Positions 17,422-26,642 of a stretch of 64,000 bases of DNA are shown piece by piece (the stretch's first letter is position 1; each line of letters starts with the position of its first letter). A program made the position numbers and the translations under genes. The notes beneath the pieces are model-generated. The model ran no database searches. It was not told the origin of the DNA and saw nothing but the letters and a program-made list of their open reading frames with translations. The DNA is from a gamma proteobacterium symbiont of Ctena orbiculata (lineage in GTDB: Bacteria; Pseudomonadota; Gammaproteobacteria; Chromatiales; Chromatiaceae). The DNA lies in the NCBI GenBank assembly GCA_003094535.1, contig NATV01000114.1:55536-119535 (forward strand). Reading direction: 5' to 3'.

Positions 17422-19047
17422 TCAAAGCACCGATATGCTTCTCTTTTCAGACGCCGGGGATGGCTCCAGATCTATCTTTTGCGCAAAGTAGTCTTCCAGG
17501 AATTGATCGAAACTTACCCTATCCGCTGCCTCCATCTCCCGCTGACGGCGCCATGAATCGATCGCTTCCTGCTGTAACAGCTGCTGGTCCTGGCCCGAGT
17601 GCTCCTGCTGCATAAAGGTGTGCTGGTGCTGCTTCGACATGCGCTGTGCGAACTGGAAAAAGCTCTCACCCCGGTCGCGCATCTCTGCGAGCATGCGCGC
17701 CGAGGGTGTCAGATTCGCATCCTGCAGACGATAACGTTGAATCATCAGGCTTTCGCTGTAGGGTTTGCCCGGCATCCCCTGCTCCAGGATCTCGCATATC
17801 GGCTGCATTGCATCGCAGATCGCCAATCCCCAGTCACGCAGTGGAATCCTTTCACCATTGCGCTGCAGGGTCAGCCCGGGTTTTCTTCCCTGGTGCGCCG
17901 CCGTGAGTTCATTCCAATCGATCTCCTTCTGCTCCGCCACATTGATCGCCGGGCTGGCATGCAGCAGACACATCAGCATCAGGGCCTCGACAAAGAAGAT
18001 CTGCTCCTCGGCGATGCCGAGGGGATGGAAGGCATTGACATCCAGCGAACGAAGTTCGACATAGCGCACCCCGCGCCGCTGCAAGGCGTGGATCGGTTTC
18101 TCCATCAGCTCGGGTATCTGCTTGGGGCGCACCGTGCTGTAGTACTCGTTTTCGATCTGCAGGATATTGGCATTCAGCTGCTCGTAACGGCCATCGACCT
18201 TGACGCCCATGGCCTGATAGATCGGACAGGGGGTTTCGATGGCACGGGAGAGGGTTTCGATATAGGCGTTCAGACAATCGTAACAGGCCTTGATACCCGT
18301 GCCTTGCTCTTTGCTGTTCTGATAACCGATATCGCCCATTCTCAATGAGGTGGCGTAGGGGGAGTAGTAGCTGTACTCGTCGAATACCTGCAGCGTGGTG
18401 GGCCTACCCCCGAGGAACGACTTGCAAACAGCGGGTGAAGCCCCGAAGAGATAGGGAATCAACCAGCCGACCCGCTGCAGATTTCTCAACATCGCAAAAT
18501 AGGACTCCGAGATGAAGTGCTGCATCGGTGTCTCATCCTGCTCCAGGTGTTGAAACACCTCCCAGAACGGCAACGGCAGGGAGTAGTTGAAGTGGACCCC
18601 GGCAATCACCTGCATGACTCTGCCGTAGCGGTGACCCAGGCCACGTCGGTAGACAGTCTTCATGATCCCCGCATTGGAGTTGCCGTATTGGGCAATCGGG
18701 ATCAGCTCGTCGCTTTCCACCACGCAGGGCATGCTGGTCGACCAGAGGATCTCATCATCGAGATGGCGGTAGAGGTAGTGGTGTGCCTCGAATAAAAACC
18801 GCAATGGCTCTTCTCGATCAGCCGAGGGAGGGGTGATGACCTCGGTCAGGGCTTCAGAGTAGTCGGTGGTAATGTAACGGTTGGTCAACGCCGAGCCCAA
18901 CGCCTCGGGATGGGGCTTTTGCGAGATACAGCCGGCCGGGGAGACGCGCAACCCCTCTTTTTCGAGGCCGATAAGCCCACCTCTCAGCAGCCTCACCTGA
19001 TCCGCTTTATGCAGTTTCTCCAGACGTTGTTCGAGTAATCTATACAA
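17422..19047 (-). CDS. gshA: Glutamate--cysteine ligase
   Basis: First enzyme of glutathione synthesis, joining glutamate and cysteine with ATP. The 541 residues align with E. coli GshA from the start: LRGGLIGLEKEGLRVS (about 21-36), HPEALGSALTNRYITTDYSE (about 46-65), HFNYSLPLPFWEVF (about 149-162) and VKVDGRYEQLNANILQIENEYY (about 284-305), followed by YVELRSLDVNAFHPLG. The start codon is TTG at 19047 with GGAC nine bases upstream; no ATG is available near it. With metZ next to it, the pair ties thiol synthesis to sulfide assimilation. Confidence 0.93.
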   Translation of the reverse strand: MYRLLEQRLEKLHKADQVRLLRGGLIGLEKEGLRVSPAGCISQKPHPEALGSALTNRYITTDYSEALTEVITPPSADREEPLRFLFEAHHYLYRHLDDEILWSTSMPCVVESDELIPIAQYGNSNAGIMKTVYRRGLGHRYGRVMQVIAGVHFNYSLPLPFWEVFQHLEQDETPMQHFISESYFAMLRNLQRVGWLIPYLFGASPAVCKSFLGGRPTTLQVFDEYSYYSPYATSLRMGDIGYQNSKEQGTGIKACYDCLNAYIETLSRAIETPCPIYQAMGVKVDGRYEQLNANILQIENEYYSTVRPKQIPELMEKPIHALQRRGVRYVELRSLDVNAFHPLGIAEEQIFFVEALMLMCLLHASPAINVAEQKEIDWNELTAAHQGRKPGLTLQRNGERIPLRDWGLAICDAMQPICEILEQGMPGKPYSESLMIQRYRLQDANLTPSARMLAEMRDRGESFFQFAQRMSKQHQHTFMQQEHSGQDQQLLQQEAIDSWRRQREMEAADRVSFDQFLEDYFAQKIDLEPSPASEKRSISVL

Positions 19048-19228
19048 ACCGGGTGCAGTCCGTTAACAAGATTATTGGGTTGAGCGCAGATACAAAGAAG
19101 GTTTCCAGTCAGTTTGTAAAAAAACATGCCGATGGATCAAATGGCAAGTCAGATGGGCACCGCCGAATCGGGCGCCGCATCGATGGGCATGGTATCACCG
19201 TTGAAGCTGTCTGGAAGCATCGATCCGC

Positions 19229-21316
19229 TTAGCGCATCACCGCCATAGGCGCCTGCATCTGGATCGAGTCGGTCAGGATACGGGCCGCTTCGTTCAGTTC
19301 GATGCGTTGTGTCGCCTCCGACTCCTTGTCATCCATCTCATCATCCCTGTCTGCCTGGTCGATTGTCTTGATAGACTGCAGTCCCTGGGAAGCCCTGAAC
19401 CGGTTCTTGTGCAGCAGTTGCTCCTGCTCCCGGTTATCCCATTCGGAACGGCGGCGACTCTCCAGCAGGCTCACCACGGTACGCTTCTCCAACGTCTGAA
19501 AGCGTTTCTCCTGATCGACCAGCATCTCGAATCCTGGATCGTTGCGCACCCGACTGATATGGTTTTCTATCAGATGAGGCATCGCCCATTTGCCTTTGGT
19601 TATGAAGTTGGCCGGTCTGATCTGCGCCCAGGGGAGTGCATTTTCCAGAGAACGTTCACCGTACTCCTCAGAGTATTTCGCGGTAGGAAACTGAATGTCG
19701 GGCACAACGCCGCGATGTTGGGTGCTACCACCATTGATGCGAAAGAACTGTGCCATGGTCAGTCTCAGCCTTCCCAGGTCCTTCTTACGGCCCGGTACGA
19801 AGCGTCCAAGGTCCACCAGCGTCTGCACCGTACCCTTGCCAAAGGTGGGTTCGCCGATCACTATGCCCCGCTTGTAGTCCTGGATGGCACCGGCAAAGAT
19901 CTCCGATGCGGAAGCGCTGTTGCGGTCAACCAGCACGGCAAGTGGACCCTCGTAGGCTATGGATTGATCCGGATCCTGTTCGATCTCGATCTTGCCAAAC
20001 GCATCCTTGATCTGTACCACCGGTCCGGAATCGATGAACAGGCCTGTCAGCTCCGTCGCTTCGGAAAGCGAACCGCCACCGTTCTCGCGCAGATCGATCA
20101 CAATCCCGTCGACACCCTGCTTCTTGAGATCAATCAGCAGATTGCGTACATCCCGGGTGGTGCTGCGGTAATCCTCGTCCCCTCTCGCCTCGGCGGCAAA
20201 ATCCCGGTAGAAGGTCGGCACCTCGACGACACCAATGCGTGCGTCCTTCAAACCGTCCAGCTTTTCCAGGATATAACTCTTCGCTGCCTGCTCCTCCAGT
20301 TTGATCTTGTTTCGCACCAGGGTGATGAGCTTGCGGTTGGCGCCGGCCTCGTCCCCTTTGGACATAATATCGAGCCTGACTACCGACCCCTTGGGACCTC
20401 GAATCTGTTCAACCACATCCTGCAGCCGCCAGCCGACGATATCGACGATCTCTCCCTCCAGTCCCTGACCGACACCGACAATTCGATCGCCCGCATGCAG
20501 CAGATCGCTCTGTTCCGCAGGACCTCCCACCACGGTTTTCTGAACGACGGTATAGCCGTCGTCATCCTTGAGTACCGCGCCTATGCCTTCCAGGGAGAGG
20601 CGCATGCTGATATCGAAATTCTCCGATGTGCTAGGCGACATGTAACTGGTGTGGGGCTCCAGGCTAAGGGTATAGGCATTGATGAAGGTCTGGAATATAT
20701 CGTTGCTATCGAACTGCTCCACGCGGCTCAACAGACGCTTGTAGCGCTCATGCAGGGTTTTACGGATCTCCTCATCCTTTTTGTTCGTCAGCCTTAGATT
20801 GAGAAAGTCGTTCTTCACCCTTTTGCGCCAGATCTCCTGCAGTTCGGTTCGGGTCTGCGGCCAGGGCTCTTCGTCCCGCTCGTATTTGTAGTTCTCGTCA
20901 AGGGAAAAATCGAACTCGCCGTCAACCAACTGATGGGCATGGGCTACGGCTTCGGCTACTCGGGTCCGATAGAGACGGAAGATCTCGAAAGCAGGTTCGA
21001 TCCTGCCAATCTGCAGGTAGTCATCCAACTTATCCTCATAGAGCGAGAAGCGCACGATATCCCTGGCGCGGAAAAAAGAGCGGTTGGGGTCGAGCACCTC
21101 AAAGTAACGATCGAAAATCATCTTCGACATGACATCGTCGAGATCGACCTCTTTGTAGTGGTATTTCTCGATGACCTTGACGATGACGTTGGCCGTCTGT
21201 TGCTGCTCGGATGTCGGCTGCAACTCGCTGATCGGCACCGGCTGGCGTTTGGCCCAAAGCCCCGTACTGCCGAAAAGCAGCAACGTGCTGAGCAGAAAAA
21301 CCTTGAAAATATTCAT
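19229..21316 (-). CDS. prc: Tail-specific (carboxy-terminal processing) protease
   Basis: Periplasmic serine protease of family S41 that cleaves proteins from the C-terminus and controls envelope proteins such as FtsI and murein hydrolases. The 695 residues carry a signal peptide (about 1-22), an N-terminal domain, a PDZ domain (about 240-320) and the catalytic domain. The Ser/Lys dyad is S469 (in DRNSASASEIFAG) and K494 (FGKGTVQ), 25 residues apart as in E. coli Prc. The C-terminal DUF3340-type helical domain is present. It is monocistronic by spacing. Confidence 0.96.
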   Translation of the reverse strand: MNIFKVFLLSTLLLFGSTGLWAKRQPVPISELQPTSEQQQTANVIVKVIEKYHYKEVDLDDVMSKMIFDRYFEVLDPNRSFFRARDIVRFSLYEDKLDDYLQIGRIEPAFEIFRLYRTRVAEAVAHAHQLVDGEFDFSLDENYKYERDEEPWPQTRTELQEIWRKRVKNDFLNLRLTNKKDEEIRKTLHERYKRLLSRVEQFDSNDIFQTFINAYTLSLEPHTSYMSPSTSENFDISMRLSLEGIGAVLKDDDGYTVVQKTVVGGPAEQSDLLHAGDRIVGVGQGLEGEIVDIVGWRLQDVVEQIRGPKGSVVRLDIMSKGDEAGANRKLITLVRNKIKLEEQAAKSYILEKLDGLKDARIGVVEVPTFYRDFAAEARGDEDYRSTTRDVRNLLIDLKKQGVDGIVIDLRENGGGSLSEATELTGLFIDSGPVVQIKDAFGKIEIEQDPDQSIAYEGPLAVLVDRNSASASEIFAGAIQDYKRGIVIGEPTFGKGTVQTLVDLGRFVPGRKKDLGRLRLTMAQFFRINGGSTQHRGVVPDIQFPTAKYSEEYGERSLENALPWAQIRPANFITKGKWAMPHLIENHISRVRNDPGFEMLVDQEKRFQTLEKRTVVSLLESRRRSEWDNREQEQLLHKNRFRASQGLQSIKTIDQADRDDEMDDKESEATQRIELNEAARILTDSIQMQAPMAVMR

Positions 21317-21467
21317 GTAACTACCTGGTCATTGTTCGCGCGGAATCTGTTTGCGCATGACTATCATCATAGTAAATTGGACGAGGATTGGACTGGTATA
21401 CCACTCCCTAGGTTCCATTTCCCAGCGAAAAGGTCTACTGGGCCGCAAGATTCAATCAAATAAAGTT

Positions 21468-22334
21468 TCATATATTTTCGTGCAGACCCTGCACCAGATC
21501 CAGATAACCGGGCGTTTCGGGATTTATAATCCCATGACGCACTAAAAAGTCAATCACGACCAGGTTGCAGTTGAGTTTGAATTCATCAGTCTCAGCAACC
21601 AGTTGCGCCACCTCTCCCACGGGCAGCAACATGAACTCCGCCACTTCGCCGTCACTGTTTGTCGGCCGGAAGTCGGCCGGCAGTTCAAGATCGTAACAGT
21701 AGAGCGTATCGGGTTTCAGACCCACGGCTGTCTCCGTACAGTAGGTCAAGACACCCACGGACAACGCCTGATCCGCCAGCTGTTGCGGCACGTTGGCCTC
21801 TTCGAGGCACTCCTTGCGCAGATTCTCCGCAAGGGAGAGGTTGTGAGGCAATCCCCCTGCCACCATGTTGTCCAGACAGTCGGGGAAATTGCGACGATCG
21901 GCGGAACGCCTGGCGATCCACAGCTTCAGGGTCTCGCCATCGCGCACGAATCCGTTCAGGTGCTGACCATAGGCACGCAGTCCGAAATAGGGGGCGCTGG
22001 CTCGATCCACGGTGGCGATCGCCGTCTCCCTGCCGTGGCGGGTAACCGGATACTGTTCACCATGGATATGGGAGATGATTCCCTCCTCGACCAGGCTGGA
22101 AACAACCTCCGCCAGCATTTGGCTGCGCGCCTCGAAGCTGTCGTAATGCGCTTGGAGATGAATTCCCCGCCTATCCTGGCGGAAGGCTTGGGGCCAGTTT
22201 GCGAGGGCCTCCCTCAGGGGTTGCTTCAGGCGTCCGATACGCTCTCCCTGGTAGAAGAGCGATGTGAAATTTCGCGGATCCCAGCTGTTGAGTCGTTCGA
22301 TATGGCGCAGATAGCCTTGTAAATGGTCATTCAT
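21468..22334 (-). CDS. DUF4743 Nudix hydrolase
   Basis: A 288-residue protein with an N-terminal DUF4743 region (about 1-110) and a Nudix domain. The Nudix box is GGLPHNLSLAENLRKECLEE (about 160-179), which keeps the metal-binding Glu residues but is one residue short and has Lys for Arg relative to the standard pattern. Relatives include the Nudix part of yeast Tnr3 and plant Nudix 20/24, implicated in clearing damaged thiamine diphosphate forms; that function is inferred. The ATG at 22334 follows GGAG at about 12 bases; the frame runs to a GTG at 22355. It lies 17 bases after lexA and is probably co-transcribed with it. Confidence 0.85.
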   Translation of the reverse strand: MNDHLQGYLRHIERLNSWDPRNFTSLFYQGERIGRLKQPLREALANWPQAFRQDRRGIHLQAHYDSFEARSQMLAEVVSSLVEEGIISHIHGEQYPVTRHGRETAIATVDRASAPYFGLRAYGQHLNGFVRDGETLKLWIARRSADRRNFPDCLDNMVAGGLPHNLSLAENLRKECLEEANVPQQLADQALSVGVLTYCTETAVGLKPDTLYCYDLELPADFRPTNSDGEVAEFMLLPVGEVAQLVAETDEFKLNCNLVVIDFLVRHGIINPETPGYLDLVQGLHENI

Positions 22335-22351
22335 GGAGTCATTACGCTCCC

Positions 22352-22951
22352 TCACTTTGCATAGGATCTGAGAAGCCCCCGCAAGACGCCCTGAATCCGC
22401 ACTTGTTGAGGTTCGTAGATCATCGCACTCATCGATGGGTTGGCGGGATGGAGTATGACCTTACCCGGACGCTGTTCAATTCTTTTCAGGGTAGCCTCTT
22501 CGTTGTCGATCAGCGCCACCACGATGTCACCGTCCCGCGCCTGCACCTGCGCCTCGATCACCACATAGTCACCGTCATGAATACCTTCGTCGATCATCGA
22601 ATCCCCCGATACCTGCAGTACATAGCAGGGGCCTCTGCCAAGCAGTGCATCGGGTACCTGCATCCGTTCCGCCTGGCCAACCGCCTCGATAGGTCTGCCG
22701 GCAGCGATGCGCCCGAGATAGGGTATGCCCTCATCCGCACCGGGTTCAACCAGGCGTATCCCCCGCTTCAGGCCCTCCATCGGTTCCACCAGGCCGGCCC
22801 CCACCAGGGCCTGGATATGTTTATGCAACGAGCCGCGGGACTTCAATCCCAGCATACGGCAGAGCTCCTCATAGGTGGGCGGGAGCTGGTGGTGATCGAT
22901 ATTGTCTCGCAGGATCCTGTAAATCTCCTGCTGACGCCGGGTCAATTTCAT
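22352..22951 (-). CDS. lexA: LexA repressor, divergent DNA-binding domain
   Basis: SOS repressor that self-cleaves when RecA is activated. With the ATG at 22951 (AAGGA seven bases upstream) it has 199 residues. The winged helix-turn-helix (about 1-65) reads YEELCRMLGLKSRGSLHKHI in the recognition region, unlike the E. coli helix. The peptidase part keeps the Ala-Gly cleavage site (IAAGRPIEA, about 82-90), the catalytic Ser (SGDSMIDEGIHDGD) and Lys (EEATLKRIE). It faces mrfA across 66 bases that hold two GTTC direct-repeat boxes, so it is likely autoregulated. Confidence 0.95.
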   Translation of the reverse strand: MKLTRRQQEIYRILRDNIDHHQLPPTYEELCRMLGLKSRGSLHKHIQALVGAGLVEPMEGLKRGIRLVEPGADEGIPYLGRIAAGRPIEAVGQAERMQVPDALLGRGPCYVLQVSGDSMIDEGIHDGDYVVIEAQVQARDGDIVVALIDNEEATLKRIEQRPGKVILHPANPSMSAMIYEPQQVRIQGVLRGLLRSYAK

Positions 22952-22966
22952 TTTATTCCTTGATTT

Positions 22967-22981
22967 GTTCTCCACTTGTTC
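22967..22981 (-). promoter_or_regulatory. Putative LexA box, lexA side (GTTC-N7-GTTC)
   Basis: GTTC TCCACTT GTTC: two GTTC half-sites spaced by seven bases, part of a wider TTGTTCTC direct repeat with 11-base period. This is the alphaproteobacterial LexA-box form. It starts 16 bases upstream of the lexA ATG, a position suited to autorepression. No CTGT-N8-ACAG box is seen nearby. Confidence 0.75.
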
Positions 22982-22998
22982 TCTATTCTACACCAAGA

Positions 22999-23013
22999 GA
23001 ACAGAGAGAGAAC
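22999..23013 (+). promoter_or_regulatory. Putative LexA box, mrfA side (GAAC-N7-GAAC)
   Basis: GAAC AGAGAGA GAAC is the reverse complement form of the box on the lexA side, again inside an 11-base-period direct repeat (AGAGAACAG twice). It ends four bases before the mrfA ATG at 23018 and overlaps its purine-rich ribosome-binding region, so LexA bound here could block both transcription and start-site use. Confidence 0.72.
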
Positions 23014-23017
23014 AGTT

Positions 23018-25429
23018 ATGAACAGTCCCGTTCCATCCATGTCAACGGCCAGCCAGGCAAAGACCCTGGATCCGGCCGATCACTTGGCCGCCAAGCTGCG
23101 AAGCAAGTACCGACAGCGGATCACGGGCGAACTGCTGCTCCCCGCCAGCGAGGGCGACTACCGTCCCCTGCCCGACGATCTCGATCCCCGACTGGTCGAT
23201 GCCTTGAGACAACGGGGGATCGATCGGCTCTACAGCCACCAGGCCGCCGCCTGGCGATCGTTGAGCGAGGGGCGGCATACGGTGGTTGTCACCCCCACCG
23301 CATCGGGCAAGACCCTCTGCTACAACCTGCCGGTCCTGCAGGCGGCGCTGCAGACTCAGGCCAAGGCCCTCTATCTCTTCCCCACCAAGGCGCTGGCCCA
23401 GGACCAGGTAGCCGAGCTGATCGCGCTCAACCAGGCAGCCGAGCTGGGTGTACGCGCCTTCACCTTCGATGGCGACACCCCGGGAGATGCCCGCAAGGCG
23501 GTGCGCACCCGCGGCGATATCGTGGTCTCCAATCCGGACATGCTGCACCAGGGGATACTGCCCCACCACACCAAGTGGGCCCAGTTTTTCGAATCCCTGC
23601 GCTACGTGGTGATCGACGAGATGCACAGCTACCGCGGGGTGTTCGGCTCCCACGTGGCAAACGTGATGCGGCGTCTGCGCCGTATCTGCCGTTTCTACGG
23701 TAGCGATCCCCTGTTCATCCTCTGTTCCGCCACCATCGCCAACCCGCAGCAGCTGGCCACTCAACTGATCGGCGAGGACGTCGAGGCAGTCACCGAAAGC
23801 GGCGCGCCGCAGGGCGCCAAGCAACTGCTGTTATGGAATCCACCGGTGGTCAATCCCGATCTGGGCATCCGCGCCTCCGCCCGCTCCCAAACCACCCGGA
23901 TTACCAAGCTGGCACTGGCGGAGGATCTGAAAAGCATTGTTTTCGCCCAGTCCAGGCTGATGGTCGAGGTCCTGACCAAGTACCTCAAAGAGTGCTTCGA
24001 CAGGGATCCCCGGCGCCCGGCCCGGGTCGCCGCCTACCGTGGCGGTTACCTGCCCAGCGAACGGCGCGACATGGAGCGGCGGCTGCGGCAAGGCAAACTC
24101 GACTGTGTGGTCTCCACCTCGGCATTGGAACTGGGTGTGGACATCGGCGCTCTCGACCTCTGTGTACTCAACGGCTATCCGGGGACCATCGCCGCCACCT
24201 GGCAGCGATTGGGCCGCGCGGGAAGACGTCGGCGCACTGCGCTCGGGGTTCTTGTAGCCAGCAGCCTGCCGCTCGACCAGTACATCATCCGCAATCCCGA
24301 CTTCTTCCTCGGCGCTTCGCCGGAGCAGGCGCGTATCGATGCGGACCAGCTGCTGATCCTCCTCGACCACGTCCGCTGCGCCGCCTTCGAACTCCCTTTC
24401 AAGGATGGCGAGCGTTTCGGCGGGGAGCCGTTGAGCGAACTCCTCGCCTACCTTGAGAAGCACGGTATCCTGCACAGAGAGAGGGACGAGTGGCACTGGA
24501 TGAGCGACAGCTACCCTGCCAACAGCGTCAGCCTGCGTTCGGTGGCCGAGGGGAATTTTGTGGTGGTGGACACCACCGGAGGCGACAAGCGGGTGATCGC
24601 CGAGGTCGACTACAGCTCGGCGGCGATGACCATCTACGAGGGAGCGATCTACATGGTGCAATCCGCCCCCTATCAGGTGGAGCGGCTCGACTGGGAGGGC
24701 CGCAAGGCCTTCGTCACCTCCACCCGGGCCGACTACTACACAGACGCCGTCGACTACACCCGGCTGAAGATTCTCGACACTTTCGAAGCGCACAAGCATC
24801 ACCGACATGCGGTGGCCCAGGGCGAAGTTCATCTGGTCAAGCGCATAACAGGCTATAAAAAGATCCGCTACTACAGCCACGAAAATGTGGGCTACGGCAA
24901 GATAGAGCTGCCGGATCAGGAGATGCACACCAGCGCCGTCTGGTGGCAGATCAATCCCGAGGCAATGGAGCAGGCCTTCCCCGCTCGTCAGATCGCCCTG
25001 GACGGCTTTCTCGGTGCCGGCCACGCCATGCACATAGTCGCCACCGTACGCATGCTCTCCGAACCCAGGGACATCGGCAAGGCGGTGGGTGACGGCAATG
25101 CCCGCTGGTTCGCCACGGTGGATGCCGGTGGCCGGGGCGAGCTGCGCGGCTGCGATGAGGAGGCGGTCGATCCGGAACACCTGGATCGGTTCACCCCCAC
25201 CCTATTTCTCTACGACAACTACCCGGGAGGCATCGGTCTCTCCGCACCCCTCTGTGAAATTCGCGACACCATCACCGAAGAGGCCAGGCGACTGCTCACC
25301 GAGTGCGGCTGCACCCAGGGTTGCCCCGGTTGTATCGGCCCTATTCTGGCCAGCGACGAGTCCCGGGGCTACTCGCCGAAACAGGCCGCGCTGCAGGTGT
25401 TAGCGCTGTTGAGTCGCGATGAGTCTTAG
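23018..25429 (+). CDS. mrfA: MrfA-like DEAD/DEAH helicase with DUF1998 domain
   Basis: Superfamily 2 helicase of 803 residues. RecA-like domain 1 holds the Walker A motif PTASGKT (about 94-100) and Walker B DEMH (about 200-203). Domain 2 has STSALELGVDIGALD and the QRLGRAGRR motif VI. The C-terminal DUF1998 region ends with four cysteines in CGCTQGCPGC (about 763-772), the zinc site of MrfA. Bacillus subtilis MrfA works with the exonuclease MrfB in excision repair of mitomycin C lesions. The ATG at 23018 is preferred to an in-frame TTG at 22976 that lies inside a LexA box. It overlaps mrfB by 11 bases. Confidence 0.9.
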   Translation: MNSPVPSMSTASQAKTLDPADHLAAKLRSKYRQRITGELLLPASEGDYRPLPDDLDPRLVDALRQRGIDRLYSHQAAAWRSLSEGRHTVVVTPTASGKTLCYNLPVLQAALQTQAKALYLFPTKALAQDQVAELIALNQAAELGVRAFTFDGDTPGDARKAVRTRGDIVVSNPDMLHQGILPHHTKWAQFFESLRYVVIDEMHSYRGVFGSHVANVMRRLRRICRFYGSDPLFILCSATIANPQQLATQLIGEDVEAVTESGAPQGAKQLLLWNPPVVNPDLGIRASARSQTTRITKLALAEDLKSIVFAQSRLMVEVLTKYLKECFDRDPRRPARVAAYRGGYLPSERRDMERRLRQGKLDCVVSTSALELGVDIGALDLCVLNGYPGTIAATWQRLGRAGRRRRTALGVLVASSLPLDQYIIRNPDFFLGASPEQARIDADQLLILLDHVRCAAFELPFKDGERFGGEPLSELLAYLEKHGILHRERDEWHWMSDSYPANSVSLRSVAEGNFVVVDTTGGDKRVIAEVDYSSAAMTIYEGAIYMVQSAPYQVERLDWEGRKAFVTSTRADYYTDAVDYTRLKILDTFEAHKHHRHAVAQGEVHLVKRITGYKKIRYYSHENVGYGKIELPDQEMHTSAVWWQINPEAMEQAFPARQIALDGFLGAGHAMHIVATVRMLSEPRDIGKAVGDGNARWFATVDAGGRGELRGCDEEAVDPEHLDRFTPTLFLYDNYPGGIGLSAPLCEIRDTITEEARRLLTECGCTQGCPGCIGPILASDESRGYSPKQAALQVLALLSRDES

Positions 25430-26636
25430 CGCAAAACTCTCACGCCTCCAAGGGCAGGCGGGAAACGCCGCGCCACTATCCCCTCGATCCGACTCCGATC
25501 TGCACCAGCGCCTGGCAAGGATTGAGAGAAGGCGCCCCTCCGCAATCCGCCATGATCCTGACCAGGCAACCCGGGATGAGACCCTGGCGCGAGCGCTCAA
25601 GGGTTACCCCATCGGCGACGGCCTGATCCAGATCTCGCGGCGAATACCCCTTGAAGGCAGTATGGGGCAGTTTCCCCTGTCACTGCTGACACAGCCAACG
25701 AAGCTCCCCGGAGAAAGGACGCAGACCCATCGCCGCCAGGTCTATTTCGACACCGAGACCAGCGGTCTCTCCGGTGGCAGCGGAACCCTCGCCTTTCTCG
25801 TCGGCATGGCCTGTGTGGAAGACGACGCCATCCGGGTAACCCAGTATATGATCACCCGCTTTGCCGCAGAGGGGGCCATGCTGGATGCCTTCGCGCTGGC
25901 CTTGAACGGCGAGGACCGCCTGGTCAGCTACAACGGCAAGAGCTACGACCTGCCCCTGCTTAGGACCCGTTACCGCATGCAGAGACGTTCAGATCACCTG
26001 CAGACCCTGCCCCATCTTGATCTGCTCCATCCTGTCCGCCGCCTCTTTTCCAGCAGATGGCCCGATTGCCGCCTGATCACCCTGGAGCAGAGGCTGCTCG
26101 GCCTGCATAGGCACAACGATCTGCCCGGATCGGCCGCCCCCGAGGCCTGGTTCGATTTTTTAAGATCGGGGAACAGGGCTCGGCTGATCCGGGTGGCGGA
26201 ACACAACCGCCAGGACCTCCTCTCGCTGGCGATGGCCCATGCTGCCCTGACTCAGGCGATAAACCAACCACTGCGCCACGGTGCGGATATCGTCGCCCTC
26301 GCCCGCTGGCTGGCGGATAGTGATAAAAAGGCGGCCTATGACTTGCTGAAGCAGCAGCAAAGGCTCCCGCCGGGTGGCAAAGCGCTGCTGGGTCGGCTTG
26401 CCAAGGGTTTTGCAGAATGGGAGTTGGCGCAGCAGATCTGGGAAGAACTTGCGCAGAGAGGCTGCCGCGACGCCGCCGAACAGCTGGCCAAGTATCATGA
26501 ACATGTCAGCAAGGACCTGGAGATCGCGCAATACTACTGCAAACAGCTACCTGCTGACGAAGAACGGCAGCGAAGGTTGGATCGAATCGAAAACAAGCTC
26601 TTTCACCGGACTATACAACCGGAATTGCGCGCGTGA
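25419..26636 (+). CDS. mrfB: MrfB-like DEDDh exonuclease with TPR-like tail
   Basis: A 405-residue protein of the YprB/MrfB ribonuclease-H-like family. The exonuclease domain carries FDTETSG (about 109-115, first Asp and Glu), SYNGKSYDLPLL (about 169-180, second Asp) and EHNRQDLLSL (about 262-271, His and third Asp), so the DEDDh active site appears complete. The C-terminal 110 residues are helical with TPR-like units (KAAYDLLKQQQRLPPGGKAL and LAQQIWEELAQRGC), as in MrfB. The start overlaps mrfA, so the two are one operon facing lexA. In B. subtilis MrfB degrades the DNA strand carrying the mitomycin adduct after MrfA acts. Confidence 0.88.
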   Translation: MSLSAKLSRLQGQAGNAAPLSPRSDSDLHQRLARIERRRPSAIRHDPDQATRDETLARALKGYPIGDGLIQISRRIPLEGSMGQFPLSLLTQPTKLPGERTQTHRRQVYFDTETSGLSGGSGTLAFLVGMACVEDDAIRVTQYMITRFAAEGAMLDAFALALNGEDRLVSYNGKSYDLPLLRTRYRMQRRSDHLQTLPHLDLLHPVRRLFSSRWPDCRLITLEQRLLGLHRHNDLPGSAAPEAWFDFLRSGNRARLIRVAEHNRQDLLSLAMAHAALTQAINQPLRHGADIVALARWLADSDKKAAYDLLKQQQRLPPGGKALLGRLAKGFAEWELAQQIWEELAQRGCRDAAEQLAKYHEHVSKDLEIAQYYCKQLPADEERQRRLDRIENKLFHRTIQPELRA

Positions 26637-26642
26637 TGCGAT

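Noticed and set aside
19307..20797. Long plus-strand open frame opposite the tail-specific protease
   Set aside because: Antisense to a clear prc gene with an intact Ser/Lys dyad; no recognisable domain or ribosome-binding site.
23831..25180. Minus-strand open frame opposite mrfA
   Set aside because: Antisense to a helicase with all motifs intact; composition and lack of motifs indicate a shadow frame.
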